Shown here piece after piece: positions 55,821-64,000 of a stretch of DNA of 64,000 nucleotides. The notes beneath the pieces are model-generated. The model searched no databases, was not told the origin of the DNA, and worked only from the letters and a program-made list of their open reading frames with translations. Location of the stretch: NCBI RefSeq assembly GCF_016316925.1, contig NZ_JAEEGB010000012.1, forward strand, positions 1 through 64,000, read 5' to 3'. The DNA is from Clostridium aciditolerans (GTDB lineage Bacteria > Bacillota > Clostridia > Clostridiales > Clostridiaceae). The position numbers and the translations under genes were made by a program. Positions within the stretch are counted from its first letter, which is position 1. Every line of letters starts with the position of its first letter.

Positions 55821-55862
55821 AATGAAGCGAAGGTATTTTTTTATGTTACCTTCGCTTTCATT
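55821..55862 (+). terminator. Terminator of the DUF4397 gene
   Basis: AATGAAGCGAAGGTA pairs with TACCTTCGCTTTCATT across an 11-12 base T-rich loop, just after the stop codon. Confidence 0.75.
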
Positions 55863-56110
55863 ATACTTATTTGTTAGCTGCTATATTCTAACTAGCTTGG
55901 GTCGTTGGCTATAATTTCCGCTCTAGCTTAATTACTGTTTCAACGTGCCTTGAGTGTATAAAAGTGATATAATTTATTAAGAACGATTATTAATTATAAT
56001 AAAATATTTGTACAGAAAGATATATTTTTCAAAGATAAGTGACGATAGAAATCAAGATGTTGAAATATTGTTTTCTGATGATAATAATATTGAAAATAGG
56101 AGGTAAACGA

Positions 56111-56818
56111 ATGAAAAAAATATTTAGCAAAAGGAATTTTATAAAATTTGTTTTTGTAACAATGATATTATCCTCTGTTTTTGTAACAATCAGAATGATT
56201 ATGGCACCGACAGTTGCATCCTTTTATAATCCCGATGTAAGAGTAAAGAGCGATTACTTTTTGATGCTTTTGCAGTGTATACTCGGCACATTTGCAATGC
56301 TGCTTCCGGGCTTTACAGAAAAACGTTTAAAAGTAAACATACCAACAAATATGATATTTGTTTATTCTGCATTTCTTTACTGTGCAATTTATTTGGGAGA
56401 GGTAAAGAACTTTTACTACAGAATTCCCAACTGGGATATGATTTTACATACATTCAGTGGTGCTATGATAGGTGCACTAGGATTTACCGTAATAAGTTTT
56501 CTGAACAAAACCGAAAAAGTCCCGATTTATCTTACACCTGTATTTGTCGCATTTTTCTCCTTTTGCTTTGCTGTAACTGTTGGTGTCGTTTGGGAGTTTT
56601 ATGAGTATGCTGCAGACGGATTATTGGGAACCAATATGCAGAAATTCGGAACGGAGAACGGAACCTTGTTCGTAGGGCACTATGCGCTTTCAGATACAAT
56701 GGCGGATTTGTTGGTAGACTGTATTGGTGCATTTGCAATGTCTGTAATAGGTTATATCTCTATTAAGTACGATAAAAACTGGCATGAAAAATTAATGTTC
56801 AAGCGCAAGATTAATTAG
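56111..56818 (+). CDS. YjdF/DUF2238-like integral membrane protein
   Basis: 235 aa with about six membrane helices. The stretch RIPNWDMILHTFSGAMIGALGF and, later, VGVVWEFYEYAADGLLGTNMQ with DTMADLLVDCIGA resemble YjdF/DUF2238-type membrane proteins (W-D-xxxH ... WExxE ... DTxxDL). ATG at 56111 lies 8 bases after AGGAGG; the longer frame from 56039 translates that site. The codons look somewhat more GC-rich than those of neighbouring genes (CCG, GCG, GGC occur), and an IS-like remnant follows, so acquisition by transfer is possible. Function unknown. Confidence 0.75.
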   Translation: MKKIFSKRNFIKFVFVTMILSSVFVTIRMIMAPTVASFYNPDVRVKSDYFLMLLQCILGTFAMLLPGFTEKRLKVNIPTNMIFVYSAFLYCAIYLGEVKNFYYRIPNWDMILHTFSGAMIGALGFTVISFLNKTEKVPIYLTPVFVAFFSFCFAVTVGVVWEFYEYAADGLLGTNMQKFGTENGTLFVGHYALSDTMADLLVDCIGAFAMSVIGYISIKYDKNWHEKLMFKRKIN

Positions 56819-56844
56819 GCTAGATAAATATCAATCCCTATATT

Positions 56845-56962
56845 GCGGTGTCATATAGAGGTTGTAAAATATTTTATGTAAACTTATCACCTCCTTCTAT
56901 GGTAGAATACTAAAATCATAGAAGGAGTTACTATACCTTTGACAACATTTTGAGGACACCGC
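56845..56962. mobile_element. IS-derived remnant with inverted ends
   Basis: GCGGTGTC (56845-56852) and GACACCGC (56955-56962) are inverted termini of a 118-bp non-coding segment. GTTGTAAAA and TATGTAAACTTA near the left end recall the ends of IS256-like elements. An internal perfect inverted repeat CTCCTTCTATG / CATAGAAGGAG (56891-56901, 56917-56927) follows. Its last AGAAGGAG resembles a ribosome binding site with no intact start behind it. Probably an IS with its transposase deleted. Confidence 0.45.
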
Positions 56963-57167
56963 CAAAAATTATTATAACAACTTCTAAATCGAAATTATTC
57001 TACTCTTTTAAAGTAAAATAGTACATAATCAGCTATTATTTTTACCCAGCGATTTACCGAATTACTTAAAGTAACAGACAAAAAAATCCCCCCAAACCAT
57101 CAGTCTGAGGGAATATAAAACACACTTCATTATTTACTTAAAAACTTTCAAACCCTTTGATATCAGC
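56963..57167. other. Intergenic region between the IS remnant and rlmD
   Basis: AT-rich. The only feature seen is the rlmD terminator at 57081-57114. Confidence 0.5.
57081..57114 (-). terminator. rlmD terminator
   Basis: On the minus strand ATTCCCTCA pairs with TGGGGGGAT (9 bp with two G-U pairs), followed by seven T. Confidence 0.75.
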
Positions 57168-58586
57168 TTATTTTTTCTCTATCAACGCCACGCACTCGAC
57201 ATGAGCAGTTTGCGGAAACATATCTACCGGTTGAACTTCTACAGTTTTGTAATTTAAATCATTTAATATTCCTAAATCTCTAGCTAGTGTTCCTGGGTCA
57301 CAGGATACATATACTATTCTCTTTGGCTGCATTTTAGCTATCGCATCTAAAAGTACTTTTTCACAGCCTTTTCTTGGAGGGTCTACAACCACTACATCTG
57401 CTTTTATACCTTTTTCTATTAGTTCAGGAATAACTTTTTCAGATTGTCCTACAATAAAATCTACATTACTAACCTTATTTTGTTTGGCATTTTCTATAGC
57501 ATTTTCTATAGCCTCAGGAACTATTTCAACTCCATAAACTTTCTTGGCATTCTGTGATAAAAATAAAGAAATTGTCCCGGTTCCACAGTAAGCATCAAAT
57601 ACAGTTTCATTACCTGTTAAGCTTGCATATTCTAAAGCTTTGTTATAAAGCACTTCAGTTTGTATTGGATTTACCTGAAAGAAAGAAAGCGGAGATATAT
57701 TAAACTTGAAGTCTCCAATATAATCGCTTATAGTATCATTTCCCCATAAGGTTTCACAATGCGGTCCTAGAATAACATTTGTTTTTTTATCATTTACATT
57801 CTGTATAATGCTCTTTATATCTATAATATTTTCTGTAATTGATTTTATAAGAGCATCTGCATGTGGAATATCTTTAGTTTTGGTTACTATTACAACCATG
57901 GTTTCCTTTGTCTTAAAAGCTTTTCTTATCATTATATGTCTTATAATTCCACTATGCATTTCCTCATTATAAGTTTCTATATTGTATTTTTTAATCCAAG
58001 TTTTAACTAACTTAACTATCCTATCAGCAGTTTCATCTTGAATATTGCATGTATCCATATGGATTATCTCATGACTTCTAGGTGCATAAAATCCTATTAC
58101 AATATCACTTTCTTTTTTACCAACAGGCAGCTGTACCTTATTTCTATATCTATAAGGATTGTTCATGCCTATTGTATTATGTATAACTATACCATTATCT
58201 TCTTTTTCTTTGCCCTCTTCTACGACATGCAGCTTACCTATCCTCTCTATGCAGTCCTTTACCCTATTTGTCTTAAACTTTAACTGTGCATTATAAGAAT
58301 AATGCTGAAGCTGACATCCACCACACCTTTTGTAAGTATTACAAATAGGCTCTACTCTATCTTTTGATGATTCAACAACTTCTAAAAGTTTTCCGATTGC
58401 AAAGTTTTTATTTATTTTTATTATTTTTATCTTAACCTTTTCCTTTAACAAAGCACCATTAATAAATACTGTAAAATCATTGATCTTTCCTACGCCTTCA
58501 CCTTCATAACCCATGCCAGTTATATCTAATATATATTCTTTGTTTTTTTCTATCGGAATAGTTTTACTCATACTTTCACCCGCCAT
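57168..58586 (-). CDS. rlmD: 23S rRNA (uracil-C5)-methyltransferase, RlmD/RlmCD type
   Basis: SAM-dependent methylation of a 23S rRNA uridine. An N-terminal TRAM domain ([21 protein letters not shown]) is followed by the Fe-S cysteines of [15 protein letters not shown], the SAM motif [16 protein letters not shown], the [10 protein letters not shown] motif and the catalytic Cys in [13 protein letters not shown]. 472 aa. Two in-frame ATGs, 58586 and 58571, are possible; the first has GAGG 12 bases upstream, the second GGGTG 5 bases upstream. I keep the first. Single gene with its own terminator. Confidence 0.92.
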   Translation of the reverse strand: MAGESMSKTIPIEKNKEYILDITGMGYEGEGVGKINDFTVFINGALLKEKVKIKIIKINKNFAIGKLLEVVESSKDRVEPICNTYKRCGGCQLQHYSYNAQLKFKTNRVKDCIERIGKLHVVEEGKEKEDNGIVIHNTIGMNNPYRYRNKVQLPVGKKESDIVIGFYAPRSHEIIHMDTCNIQDETADRIVKLVKTWIKKYNIETYNEEMHSGIIRHIMIRKAFKTKETMVVIVTKTKDIPHADALIKSITENIIDIKSIIQNVNDKKTNVILGPHCETLWGNDTISDYIGDFKFNISPLSFFQVNPIQTEVLYNKALEYASLTGNETVFDAYCGTGTISLFLSQNAKKVYGVEIVPEAIENAIENAKQNKVSNVDFIVGQSEKVIPELIEKGIKADVVVVDPPRKGCEKVLLDAIAKMQPKRIVYVSCDPGTLARDLGILNDLNYKTVEVQPVDMFPQTAHVECVALIEKK

Positions 58587-58671
58587 ATTATAGTTTTACC
58601 TCATTAAAATCTTACTTCAATATTCTACATTTTCCTGATTGTTTTGTCCATCAAAACCTATACTGCAAAAA

Positions 58672-58694
58672 AATAAGCGGCAAATCCGCTTATT
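58672..58694 (-). terminator. Terminator of the DUF1540 gene
   Basis: AATAAGCGG-CAAAT-CCGCTTATT (9-bp perfect stem) followed on the minus strand by TTTTTTT; the stop codon lies in the stem. Confidence 0.88.
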
Positions 58695-59058
58695 GGTTGT
58701 ACTCTTTAAAGGTTTCACATTGAGTACGTTCACTTGAGTGTGCCTCTTGCCCATTTATCTGAACAAAATCTGCACTACATAATTTATTAACGTTATATAT
58801 ACAATTTTCTGCTTCACAAGCAATTTTTGGGCTTATTTCTACTGATTCTCCACTAAATAATTGAGTAAATTCTCCAGATAAATTTCTATTAGTAAAGTGA
58901 GATGTCGAATATATATCACCTTTTTCCAAAAAAGTATCACAATCTGTTTCTGGACTTGAATGTGCTGAGCTGCCATTTACATGAATACTTGCTGCTACAC
59001 AAAACTTATTTACATTATTTGCACAACGTTCTGCACTACATCTTAGCTTTCCACTCAT
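58690..59058 (-). CDS. Tandem DUF1540 cysteine-rich protein
   Basis: 122 aa with two DUF1540 units: LRCSAERCANNVNKFCVAAS...HSSPETDCDTF (residues 4-43) and IACEAENCIYNVNKLCSADF...HSSERTQCETF (near 79-118). Each has four conserved cysteines and a conserved His, suggesting metal binding. DUF1540 proteins are widespread in spore-forming Firmicutes; function is unknown. ATG at 59058 follows AGGAGG. A strong terminator lies 90 bases upstream in its leader, so attenuation is possible. Confidence 0.88.
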   Translation of the reverse strand: MSGKLRCSAERCANNVNKFCVAASIHVNGSSAHSSPETDCDTFLEKGDIYSTSHFTNRNLSGEFTQLFSGESVEISPKIACEAENCIYNVNKLCSADFVQINGQEAHSSERTQCETFKEYNQ

Positions 59059-59141
59059 GATAATTCCTCCTATCCAAAACTACATAAATATAGTTTCTTT
59101 TCTTTGAGAAATTTTATACTTTATAAGTGTAAAATTTAATA

Positions 59142-59230
59142 TAAAAAAAATGCACCTTTTAAAAGGTGCTAAGTTAATATAGAATCAGTTGTCTCTTGTT
59201 TTCTCATCACATTAGTTTAACCACATATTT
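59142..59230 (-). ncRNA. Candidate ~85-nt small RNA or transcription attenuator
   Basis: A promoter TTGAAG (59264-59259), 18-bp spacer, TATAAT (59240-59235) is followed after roughly 60 bases by a perfect 9-bp terminator stem GCACCTTTT / AAAAGGTGC (59169-59152) and eight T. No gene ends here, since pyk has its own terminator at 59334-59369. The unit is either an independent small RNA or a leader that conditionally terminates before the DUF1540 gene. A 12-codon ORF without a ribosome binding site ends at the stem; I do not consider it real. Confidence 0.5.
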
Positions 59231-59333
59231 TTTTATTATACATTATTTTTACATAAATCTTCAATGGGAAAATAAAAAATATGATATTTTTTTCATTTTT
59301 ATAAGCGTAATTTAAATAGTGGCAAATATAATA

Positions 59334-59369
59334 AACAGGTTGTTGGCTTTATGTGCTCAACAACCTGTT
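59334..59369 (-). terminator. pyk terminator
   Basis: AACAGGTTGTTG / CAACAACCTGTT (12 bp perfect, 12-base loop) directly after the pyk stop, with a T/A-rich tail. Confidence 0.8.
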
Positions 59370-59372
59370 ATA

Positions 59373-61127
59373 TTACATTATATTCGCTCTTCCATTATAA
59401 ACAATTCCTCTTGTAACATCCATTGTTATAAATGCTCCTGTTTTTAATATTTCAGTAGCACCACCAGCTCCACAGATAAGAGGAACTTCACTTGTAATAC
59501 ATTCTATAGCTAAGTGAGATGTTAATCCACCTTCTTCTGCTATAACTCCACTAACTCTGCCTAATACTGATAAGTATTCTCTATCTAGGCTTCTTACAAC
59601 TAAAATATCGCCTTTTTCTAAAGTTTCATCTGCTTCTTTAGCACTTTTGACTATTCTAGCAGTGCCATACCCTGGCTTATTACCTGCGCCTCTACCTTGA
59701 ACTAATATGTCTCCAACTATATGAACTTTAAGCATATTAGTGGTTCCTGAATAGCTTACAGGTATTCCAGCTGCTATTACAACTAGATCACCCTTCTTAA
59801 CATACCCAGTTTGTAATGAAATCTCAACAGATTTTTCTATTAATGCATCTGTTGAGCTAACCTTTTCAGCAAGTATTGGAAACACACCCCAGTTTAATGC
59901 TAGCTTTCTAGCAACTTTATCACTTGGAGTTACTGCAATTATCGGACACGCTGGTCTGTATTTAGATACAACTTTAGCAGTATGTCCGCTTTGAGTAGCT
60001 GTAATAATTGCTGAAGCATTTAATCCTGATGCTGTTGTACATGTAGCTAAACTTATAGCATTAGCTACATTATAAATGTGTGCCTCTCTCTTTTTAGTTA
60101 GCAATTCTTCATAGTTTATTCTAGATTCAGCTTCCATAGCTATTCTTGACATTGTTCTAGCAGCCTCCACAGGCCACTTTCCATTTGCTGATTCTCCACT
60201 TAACATTACAGCATCAGTACCGTCTAAAATAGCATTAGCTACGTCAGAGGCTTCCGCTCTTGTTGGTCTTGGGTTTCTTTCCATTGAATCTAACATCTGT
60301 GTAGCTGTTACAACAAATTTACCTGCTTTATTACACTTTTCAATTATCATCTTCTGGATTAATGGAACTCTCTCTATTGGAATCTCTGATCCCATATCTC
60401 CTCTTGCAACCATTATTCCATCTGAAAACTTGATTATCTCATCAATGTTGTCAACACCTTCTTGATTTTCTATCTTGGAGATTATTTGTATGTCATGTCC
60501 TCCAAATTGTTCTAGCAATTTTCTTACAGCTAAAACGTCTGAAGCCTTTCTTATAAATGATGCTGCTATATAATCTACTCCTACTTCACAACCAAATCTT
60601 AAATCATCAACATCTTTTTCTGTAAAGGAAGGTAAGTTTGTTTTTACATTAGGTACATTAGCATTCTTTTTAGTGCTTATCATTCCGCTGTTTTTTACTA
60701 TACAATGAATATTTGTTCCTTCTACTTCTTGTACCTCAAGTCCAATTAATCCATCTGCCATTAGTATGATGTTGCCTGGTACAACATCTTTATATAGTTC
60801 GCGATAACTTAAATTACATTTTGTAGCATCTCCTTCTACATCTTCTCCACAAACTATAGTGAATTTTGTTCCTTCAACTAATTCTACTTTTTCTGGAAAA
60901 TATCCTGTTCTTATTTCAGGACCCTTAGTATCAAGAATTATACCTATTGGTTTATTGTACTTTTCTCTTAACTTTTTTACTAAGTTTATTCTTTCTCCAT
61001 GCTCCGCATGATCGCCATGAGAAAAATTGTGTCTTGAGCAACTCATTCCAGCTTCAATTAACTTTGATAATATCTCCTCACTATCACTAGCAGGCCCAAT
61101 TGTAAAGATCATCTTAGTCTTTTGCAT
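59373..61127 (-). CDS. pyk: Pyruvate kinase with C-terminal PEP-mobile domain
   Basis: Transfers phosphate from PEP to ADP at the end of glycolysis. Barrel motifs: KTKMIFTIGPASDSEEIL at the start, SRHNFSHG, ILDTKGPEIRTG, and MVARGDMGSEIPIERVP near residue 245. After the usual 470 residues there is an extra domain of about 110 residues ending SHLAIECITSEVPLICGAGGAT, homologous to the phosphohistidine domain of PEP-utilising enzymes; this is the long form found in Bacillus and clostridia. 584 aa. ATG at 61127 follows AAGGAGAG. Operon with pfkA (40-bp gap). Confidence 0.97.
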   Translation of the reverse strand: MQKTKMIFTIGPASDSEEILSKLIEAGMSCSRHNFSHGDHAEHGERINLVKKLREKYNKPIGIILDTKGPEIRTGYFPEKVELVEGTKFTIVCGEDVEGDATKCNLSYRELYKDVVPGNIILMADGLIGLEVQEVEGTNIHCIVKNSGMISTKKNANVPNVKTNLPSFTEKDVDDLRFGCEVGVDYIAASFIRKASDVLAVRKLLEQFGGHDIQIISKIENQEGVDNIDEIIKFSDGIMVARGDMGSEIPIERVPLIQKMIIEKCNKAGKFVVTATQMLDSMERNPRPTRAEASDVANAILDGTDAVMLSGESANGKWPVEAARTMSRIAMEAESRINYEELLTKKREAHIYNVANAISLATCTTASGLNASAIITATQSGHTAKVVSKYRPACPIIAVTPSDKVARKLALNWGVFPILAEKVSSTDALIEKSVEISLQTGYVKKGDLVVIAAGIPVSYSGTTNMLKVHIVGDILVQGRGAGNKPGYGTARIVKSAKEADETLEKGDILVVRSLDREYLSVLGRVSGVIAEEGGLTSHLAIECITSEVPLICGAGGATEILKTGAFITMDVTRGIVYNGRANIM

Positions 61128-61167
61128 AGTTTACTCTCCTTAACTTAAATTAAAAATTTATTTTTTA

Positions 61168-62127
61168 TTAGTATGATAATGCATTTGCTATTTCATAGAG
61201 TTTTTCATCAAAATGTCTTTCAACCGCTAGAGCGTCATCAATATCCATATCAAATATCTTTCCATCTTTTATCCCAACTACTTTTGATGACTTACCTTCT
61301 TGTAGTAGTTCAACAGCTCTGTATCCCATTCTTGATGCTAAAACTCTATCCATACAAGTTGGGCTTCCACCTCTTTGAATATGTCCAAGTATTGTAGCTC
61401 TTGTTTGAATACCTGTAATACCTTCTACTTTTTTTGCTAAATCATCAGCTCCGCCTATACCTTCAGCCAAAATTATTAGATTATGCATTTTTCCTCTTAA
61501 TTTGCCTTCAAGTATAGTTCTACATAATTCATCTTGATTGTACCCTTTTTCAGGAACAATTATGCTTTCTGCGCCTCCTGCAAGACCTGCATAGAGAGCT
61601 ATATCTCCACAGTTTCTTCCCATAACTTCTACAATACTTACTCTTTCATGTGATGTTGATGTATCTCTTAACTTATTTATAGCATCTAAAACAGTATTTA
61701 TTGCAGTATCAAAACCTATTGTATAGTCTGAATATGGTAAATCATTATCTATTGTACCTGGCAATCCCACAGTTGCTATTCCAAGCTTTGATAAAAGCTG
61801 AGCTCCTCTAAAAGAACCGTCTCCACCAATAACTACAAGGCCATCGATTCCAAAGGTTTTTAATATATTTGCTCCTCTTTTTCTTCCTTCTTCTGTTTTA
61901 AACTCTGCACAACGTGCAGTTCTTAATATAGTTCCACCTCTTTGTATAATGTCTGCAACACTATGTCTGTCCATAGGAAAAATTTCACCATTTATTAATC
62001 CACTATATCCTCTTTGAACTCCCATTACCCTAAAGCCTTTATCTAATCCAGTTCTTACTACTGCTCTTATGGCAGCATTCATACCAGGGGCGTCCCCTCC
62101 ACTTGTTAACACAGCAATTGTCTTCAT
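61168..62127 (-). CDS. pfkA: ATP-dependent 6-phosphofructokinase
   Basis: Phosphorylates fructose 6-phosphate, the committed step of glycolysis. [18 protein letters not shown] at the N-terminus, GGDGSFRGA (ATP site), the catalytic [22 protein letters not shown], and [21 protein letters not shown]. 319 aa. I choose ATG 62127, 6 bases after AGGAGGT; the reading from 62148 translates the site. First gene of pfkA-pyk. A small GGGACA/TGTCCC hairpin (62150-62166) is in the leader. Confidence 0.97.
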   Translation of the reverse strand: MKTIAVLTSGGDAPGMNAAIRAVVRTGLDKGFRVMGVQRGYSGLINGEIFPMDRHSVADIIQRGGTILRTARCAEFKTEEGRKRGANILKTFGIDGLVVIGGDGSFRGAQLLSKLGIATVGLPGTIDNDLPYSDYTIGFDTAINTVLDAINKLRDTSTSHERVSIVEVMGRNCGDIALYAGLAGGAESIIVPEKGYNQDELCRTILEGKLRGKMHNLIILAEGIGGADDLAKKVEGITGIQTRATILGHIQRGGSPTCMDRVLASRMGYRAVELLQEGKSSKVVGIKDGKIFDMDIDDALAVERHFDEKLYEIANALSY

Positions 62128-62322
62128 ATTTATACCTCCTATGACCACCGGGACACTTTATGTCCCACGAAGATTATACAAAATTCATCATTTTTCGTCT
62201 TATTAATAGTAATTTATATTATAACACAAAATTACTATATTTACATTACACTATAGTATTAATTTTAATAAAACTCATTCAAATATTCAATCATTTTTGT
62301 AAACTTAATTATTTTATTTTTC

Positions 62323-62352
62323 ATATTAGAGAGGAATGTTCCTCTCTAATAT
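62323..62352. promoter_or_regulatory. Perfect 14-bp palindrome upstream of pfkA
   Basis: ATATTAGAGAGGAA-TG-TTCCTCTCTAATAT. No T run follows on the minus strand, so it is not a good dnaE terminator in that direction; it could be an operator for pfkA-pyk, or the old dnaE terminator displaced by the element beside it. Confidence 0.45.
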
Positions 62353-62382
62353 TTTGCTTATTATAAATTAAAAATATACTTA

Positions 62383-62542
62383 GGCATCTGAAATAAAATA
62401 ACAAGTCCAAAGATGCGACGGATATTTTGTGTCAGACAAGGAGAAAGGTTCCGCAGATAGCCGACCCTATCTAAGGGTTCTTTCGACGCAGTATGATACA
62501 AAATAGACTAGCAGATGGACTAGTTATTTTTTTGAAGATGCC
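62383..62542. mobile_element. 160-bp miniature inverted-repeat element (MITE)
   Basis: Ends GGCATCTGAAATAAAATAAC and, in reverse, GGCATCTTCAAAAAAATAAC form terminal inverted repeats of about 25 bp. TTA flanks both ends (3-bp target duplication). The core is more GC-rich than its surroundings and can fold (GATAG...CTATC, AAGGGTTCTTTCG). A shortened relative lies at 15958-16023. It has no coding capacity, so it would need a transposase in trans; the TWA-type duplication suggests an IS5-like source. Confidence 0.65.
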
Positions 62543-62548
62543 TTAATA

Positions 62549-64000
62549 CTACATTATCTTAACATTTTCTTCTCCAAACTTAGATTTTAAAATTGACATT
62601 AGTTCTAAATCGTTGTCCACCCATAATTCTCTATCTACTCTAAATTTCTTTCTTTCTTTTCTTGTGCATAAGTAAATTGGAGTTACACCCCTAAAATTAG
62701 AAATCATAGATTTCAAATCATTTAAAGTATTTTTCAAAAATTTCTCTTCTTCTATTAGTATATATAACTTTTCAGTATTTATTTTGATTAATGGTTCTAT
62801 AACCTCACATAATACCTTAGGTTGTTCATCCTCTCGAATATTAACCCTTCCTCTTATTATTACCATGCCGTCTTCGCTAACTAAATCTCTGAACCTTTGT
62901 AGTACTTTAGGAAATATCACAATTTCTATTGCACCATATAAATCTTCTAATTTTGCAAAAGCCATAATATCATTATTTTTTGTTACTTTTTTGGTTATTT
63001 CGGTAACTAGTCCTCCTAATATTACCGTATCACCATCTTTTACCTTTGATTCTTGGATTAAACCTTCATCTAACATTTCATTAGATAATATATCTGAAAT
63101 TTTTATACTAGTTTGTAATTTTAGTGTTTGCTCATATTCTTCTAATGGATGACCTGACAAATATAAGCCTGTCATCTCTTTTTCCATGGCTAAAATATAT
63201 TTTTTTTCAAATTCCTTAATAGCTGGATACTGTATTTTAATATTAATATCCTGTACATTTTCAAAGTCTACAAAGAGATTTATTTGTCCATCTATATTTC
63301 TTTTCCTTGAATTACTTATACCATCTAATATTTTTTCATAAACAGCAAGCATCCTTGACCTATAGGTTTTGAAACAATCAAATGCGCCTGCTTTTATCAG
63401 ACTCTCTACTACCCTTTTGTTAATACAGCTAATATCGATTTTGTTGCAGAAATCTGATAGGTCTTCAAATCTACCTTTCTCTTCTCTTGATCTCACTATG
63501 CTATCTATAACATTCTCTCCGACATTCTTGATTGCAGAAAGCCCAAAGCGTATTCGATTAGCTTTAACTGTAAATTTTGCATAACTCTCATTAATATCAG
63601 GTGGAAGCACTTCAATTCCTCTATCATTTGCAAACCTTATATAATAAGCAACCTTTTCACTATCACCTTTTACACTATTTAACATAGCAGCAGTGAATTC
63701 AGTAGGATAGTAGTGCATCAAATAGGCTGTTTGAAATGCGACAACAGCGTAAGCTGCGGCGTGACTCTTATTGAAAGCATAGCTTGCGAAGTCCATCATC
63801 TGATCGAATATTTTATTTGCAACATCTTCACCAATTTTATTTCTTACGCAACCTGGTACTTCTATGTTGCCATTTTCGTCTACTATACCATGTATGAAAT
63901 TACGCCTCTCTTCTTCCATGACATGGTGCTTTTTCTTAGACATAGCACGTCTTACTAGGTCACTTCTTCCCATAGAATATCCTGCAAGATCTCGAACAAT
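62549..64000 (-). CDS. dnaE: DNA polymerase III alpha subunit, C-terminal part (runs off the window)
   Basis: The 3' 483 codons of the replicative polymerase subunit; the gene continues beyond position 64000 (the frame is open through IVRDLAGYSMGRSDLVRRAMSKKK). Visible parts: the end of the polymerase core with FNKSHAAAYAVVAFQTAYLMHYYP, the helix-hairpin-helix region (RFEDLSDFCNKIDISCINKRVVESLIKAGAFD), and the OB-fold domain GLVTEITKKVTKNNDIMAFAKLEDLYGAIEIVIFP near the C-terminus. An internal ATG at 63973 is not the start. DnaE is expected to be an essential replication protein. Confidence 0.95.
   Translation of the reverse strand: MVRDLAGYSMGRSDLVRRAMSKKKHHVMEEERRNFIHGIVDENGNIEVPGCVRNKIGEDVANKIFDQMMDFASYAFNKSHAAAYAVVAFQTAYLMHYYPTEFTAAMLNSVKGDSEKVAYYIRFANDRGIEVLPPDINESYAKFTVKANRIRFGLSAIKNVGENVIDSIVRSREEKGRFEDLSDFCNKIDISCINKRVVESLIKAGAFDCFKTYRSRMLAVYEKILDGISNSRKRNIDGQINLFVDFENVQDINIKIQYPAIKEFEKKYILAMEKEMTGLYLSGHPLEEYEQTLKLQTSIKISDILSNEMLDEGLIQESKVKDGDTVILGGLVTEITKKVTKNNDIMAFAKLEDLYGAIEIVIFPKVLQRFRDLVSEDGMVIIRGRVNIREDEQPKVLCEVIEPLIKINTEKLYILIEEEKFLKNTLNDLKSMISNFRGVTPIYLCTRKERKKFRVDRELWVDNDLELMSILKSKFGEENVKIM

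Larger units (their letters stand above)
59059..59372. other. 314-bp gap between pyk and the DUF1540 gene
   Basis: Contains, in the minus direction, the pyk terminator (59369-59334), a promoter (59264-59235), a short region of about 80 nt and a second terminator (59170-59142). The components are listed separately. Confidence 0.65.
62128..62548. other. 421-bp gap between dnaE and pfkA
   Basis: Holds the 5' leader hairpin of pfkA, the palindrome at 62323-62352 and the 160-bp inverted-repeat element at 62383-62542. The pfkA promoter should be here; TATAAT appears on the minus strand near 62220 without a clear -35. Confidence 0.55.

Noticed and set aside
56039-56110. 24-residue extension of the YjdF-like protein
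   Set aside because: It translates a perfect AGGAGG located 8 bases before the ATG at 56111.
59142-59230. 12-codon leader peptide (MRKQETTDSILT) before the terminator
   Set aside because: No ribosome binding site, no run of a single regulatory codon, and its length is within chance.
1-64000. CRISPR array, rRNA operon or selenocysteine TGA readthrough
   Set aside because: I saw no regularly spaced direct repeats of CRISPR size, no rRNA sequence, and no conserved family broken by an in-frame TGA.

Overview
This 64 kb window is AT-rich, with strong AGGAGG-type ribosome binding sites. It carries T-box and lysine-riboswitch leaders and a run of Wood-Ljungdahl genes (CO dehydrogenase, its nickel chaperone CooC, formyl-THF synthetase), plus an [FeFe]-hydrogenase maturase and sporeformer-type families (DUF1540, DUF4397). 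Together this points to an anaerobic, acetogenic Clostridium (Clostridiaceae). The species is not determined, but the order CODH - cooC - fhs matches the start of the acs cluster of the C. ljungdahlii / C. carboxidivorans group.

Layout. 1-3.9 kb: cooS-cooC-fhs read leftwards and run off the left edge. 4.7-11.1 kb: larE, a peptide transporter and an M20 carbamoylase-type hydrolase that appears to be controlled by an adjacent PAS/AAA+ sigma-54 activator; the gap between them holds two identical -24/-12 promoters inside a diverged tandem duplication. 11.4-25.9 kb: tRNA-Trp, a degenerate ZnuA-like lipoprotein, tsaE-tsaB-rimI, tyrS, an RMD1-type protein, small membrane and zinc-ribbon proteins, an ECF S component, a PAP2 protein, prfC, a HAD phosphatase, T-box-controlled trpS and a superoxide reductase. 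26-34.6 kb: one 2,880-residue cyclic glucan synthase-like enzyme, preceded by an unclassified structured RNA. 34.9-39.2 kb: lysine-riboswitch-controlled lysC-lysA and an M18 aminopeptidase.

39.5-46.4 kb is the most unusual part. A two-P-loop ATPase gene is split by a 5.79 kb element bounded by an exact 11-bp repeat. The element carries a large serine recombinase at its left end, a 40-codon ORF, a dicarboxylate/amino-acid symporter and a divergent GlnK/GlnL-like two-component system. Removing one repeat plus the insert restores the host frame exactly, so this looks like a site-specific integrative element whose cargo is a self-contained, self-regulated nutrient-uptake module.

46.4-64 kb is mostly housekeeping: hydE, helD, ftsH, an M20 amidohydrolase, T-box-controlled proS, a DUF4397 protein, a YjdF-like membrane protein beside an IS-like remnant, rlmD, a double-DUF1540 protein with a candidate small RNA or attenuator upstream, pyk-pfkA and the 3' part of dnaE. 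Two related miniature inverted-repeat elements with 3-bp TAA/TTA target duplications lie at 15.96 and 62.4 kb. I found no CRISPR array and no rRNA.
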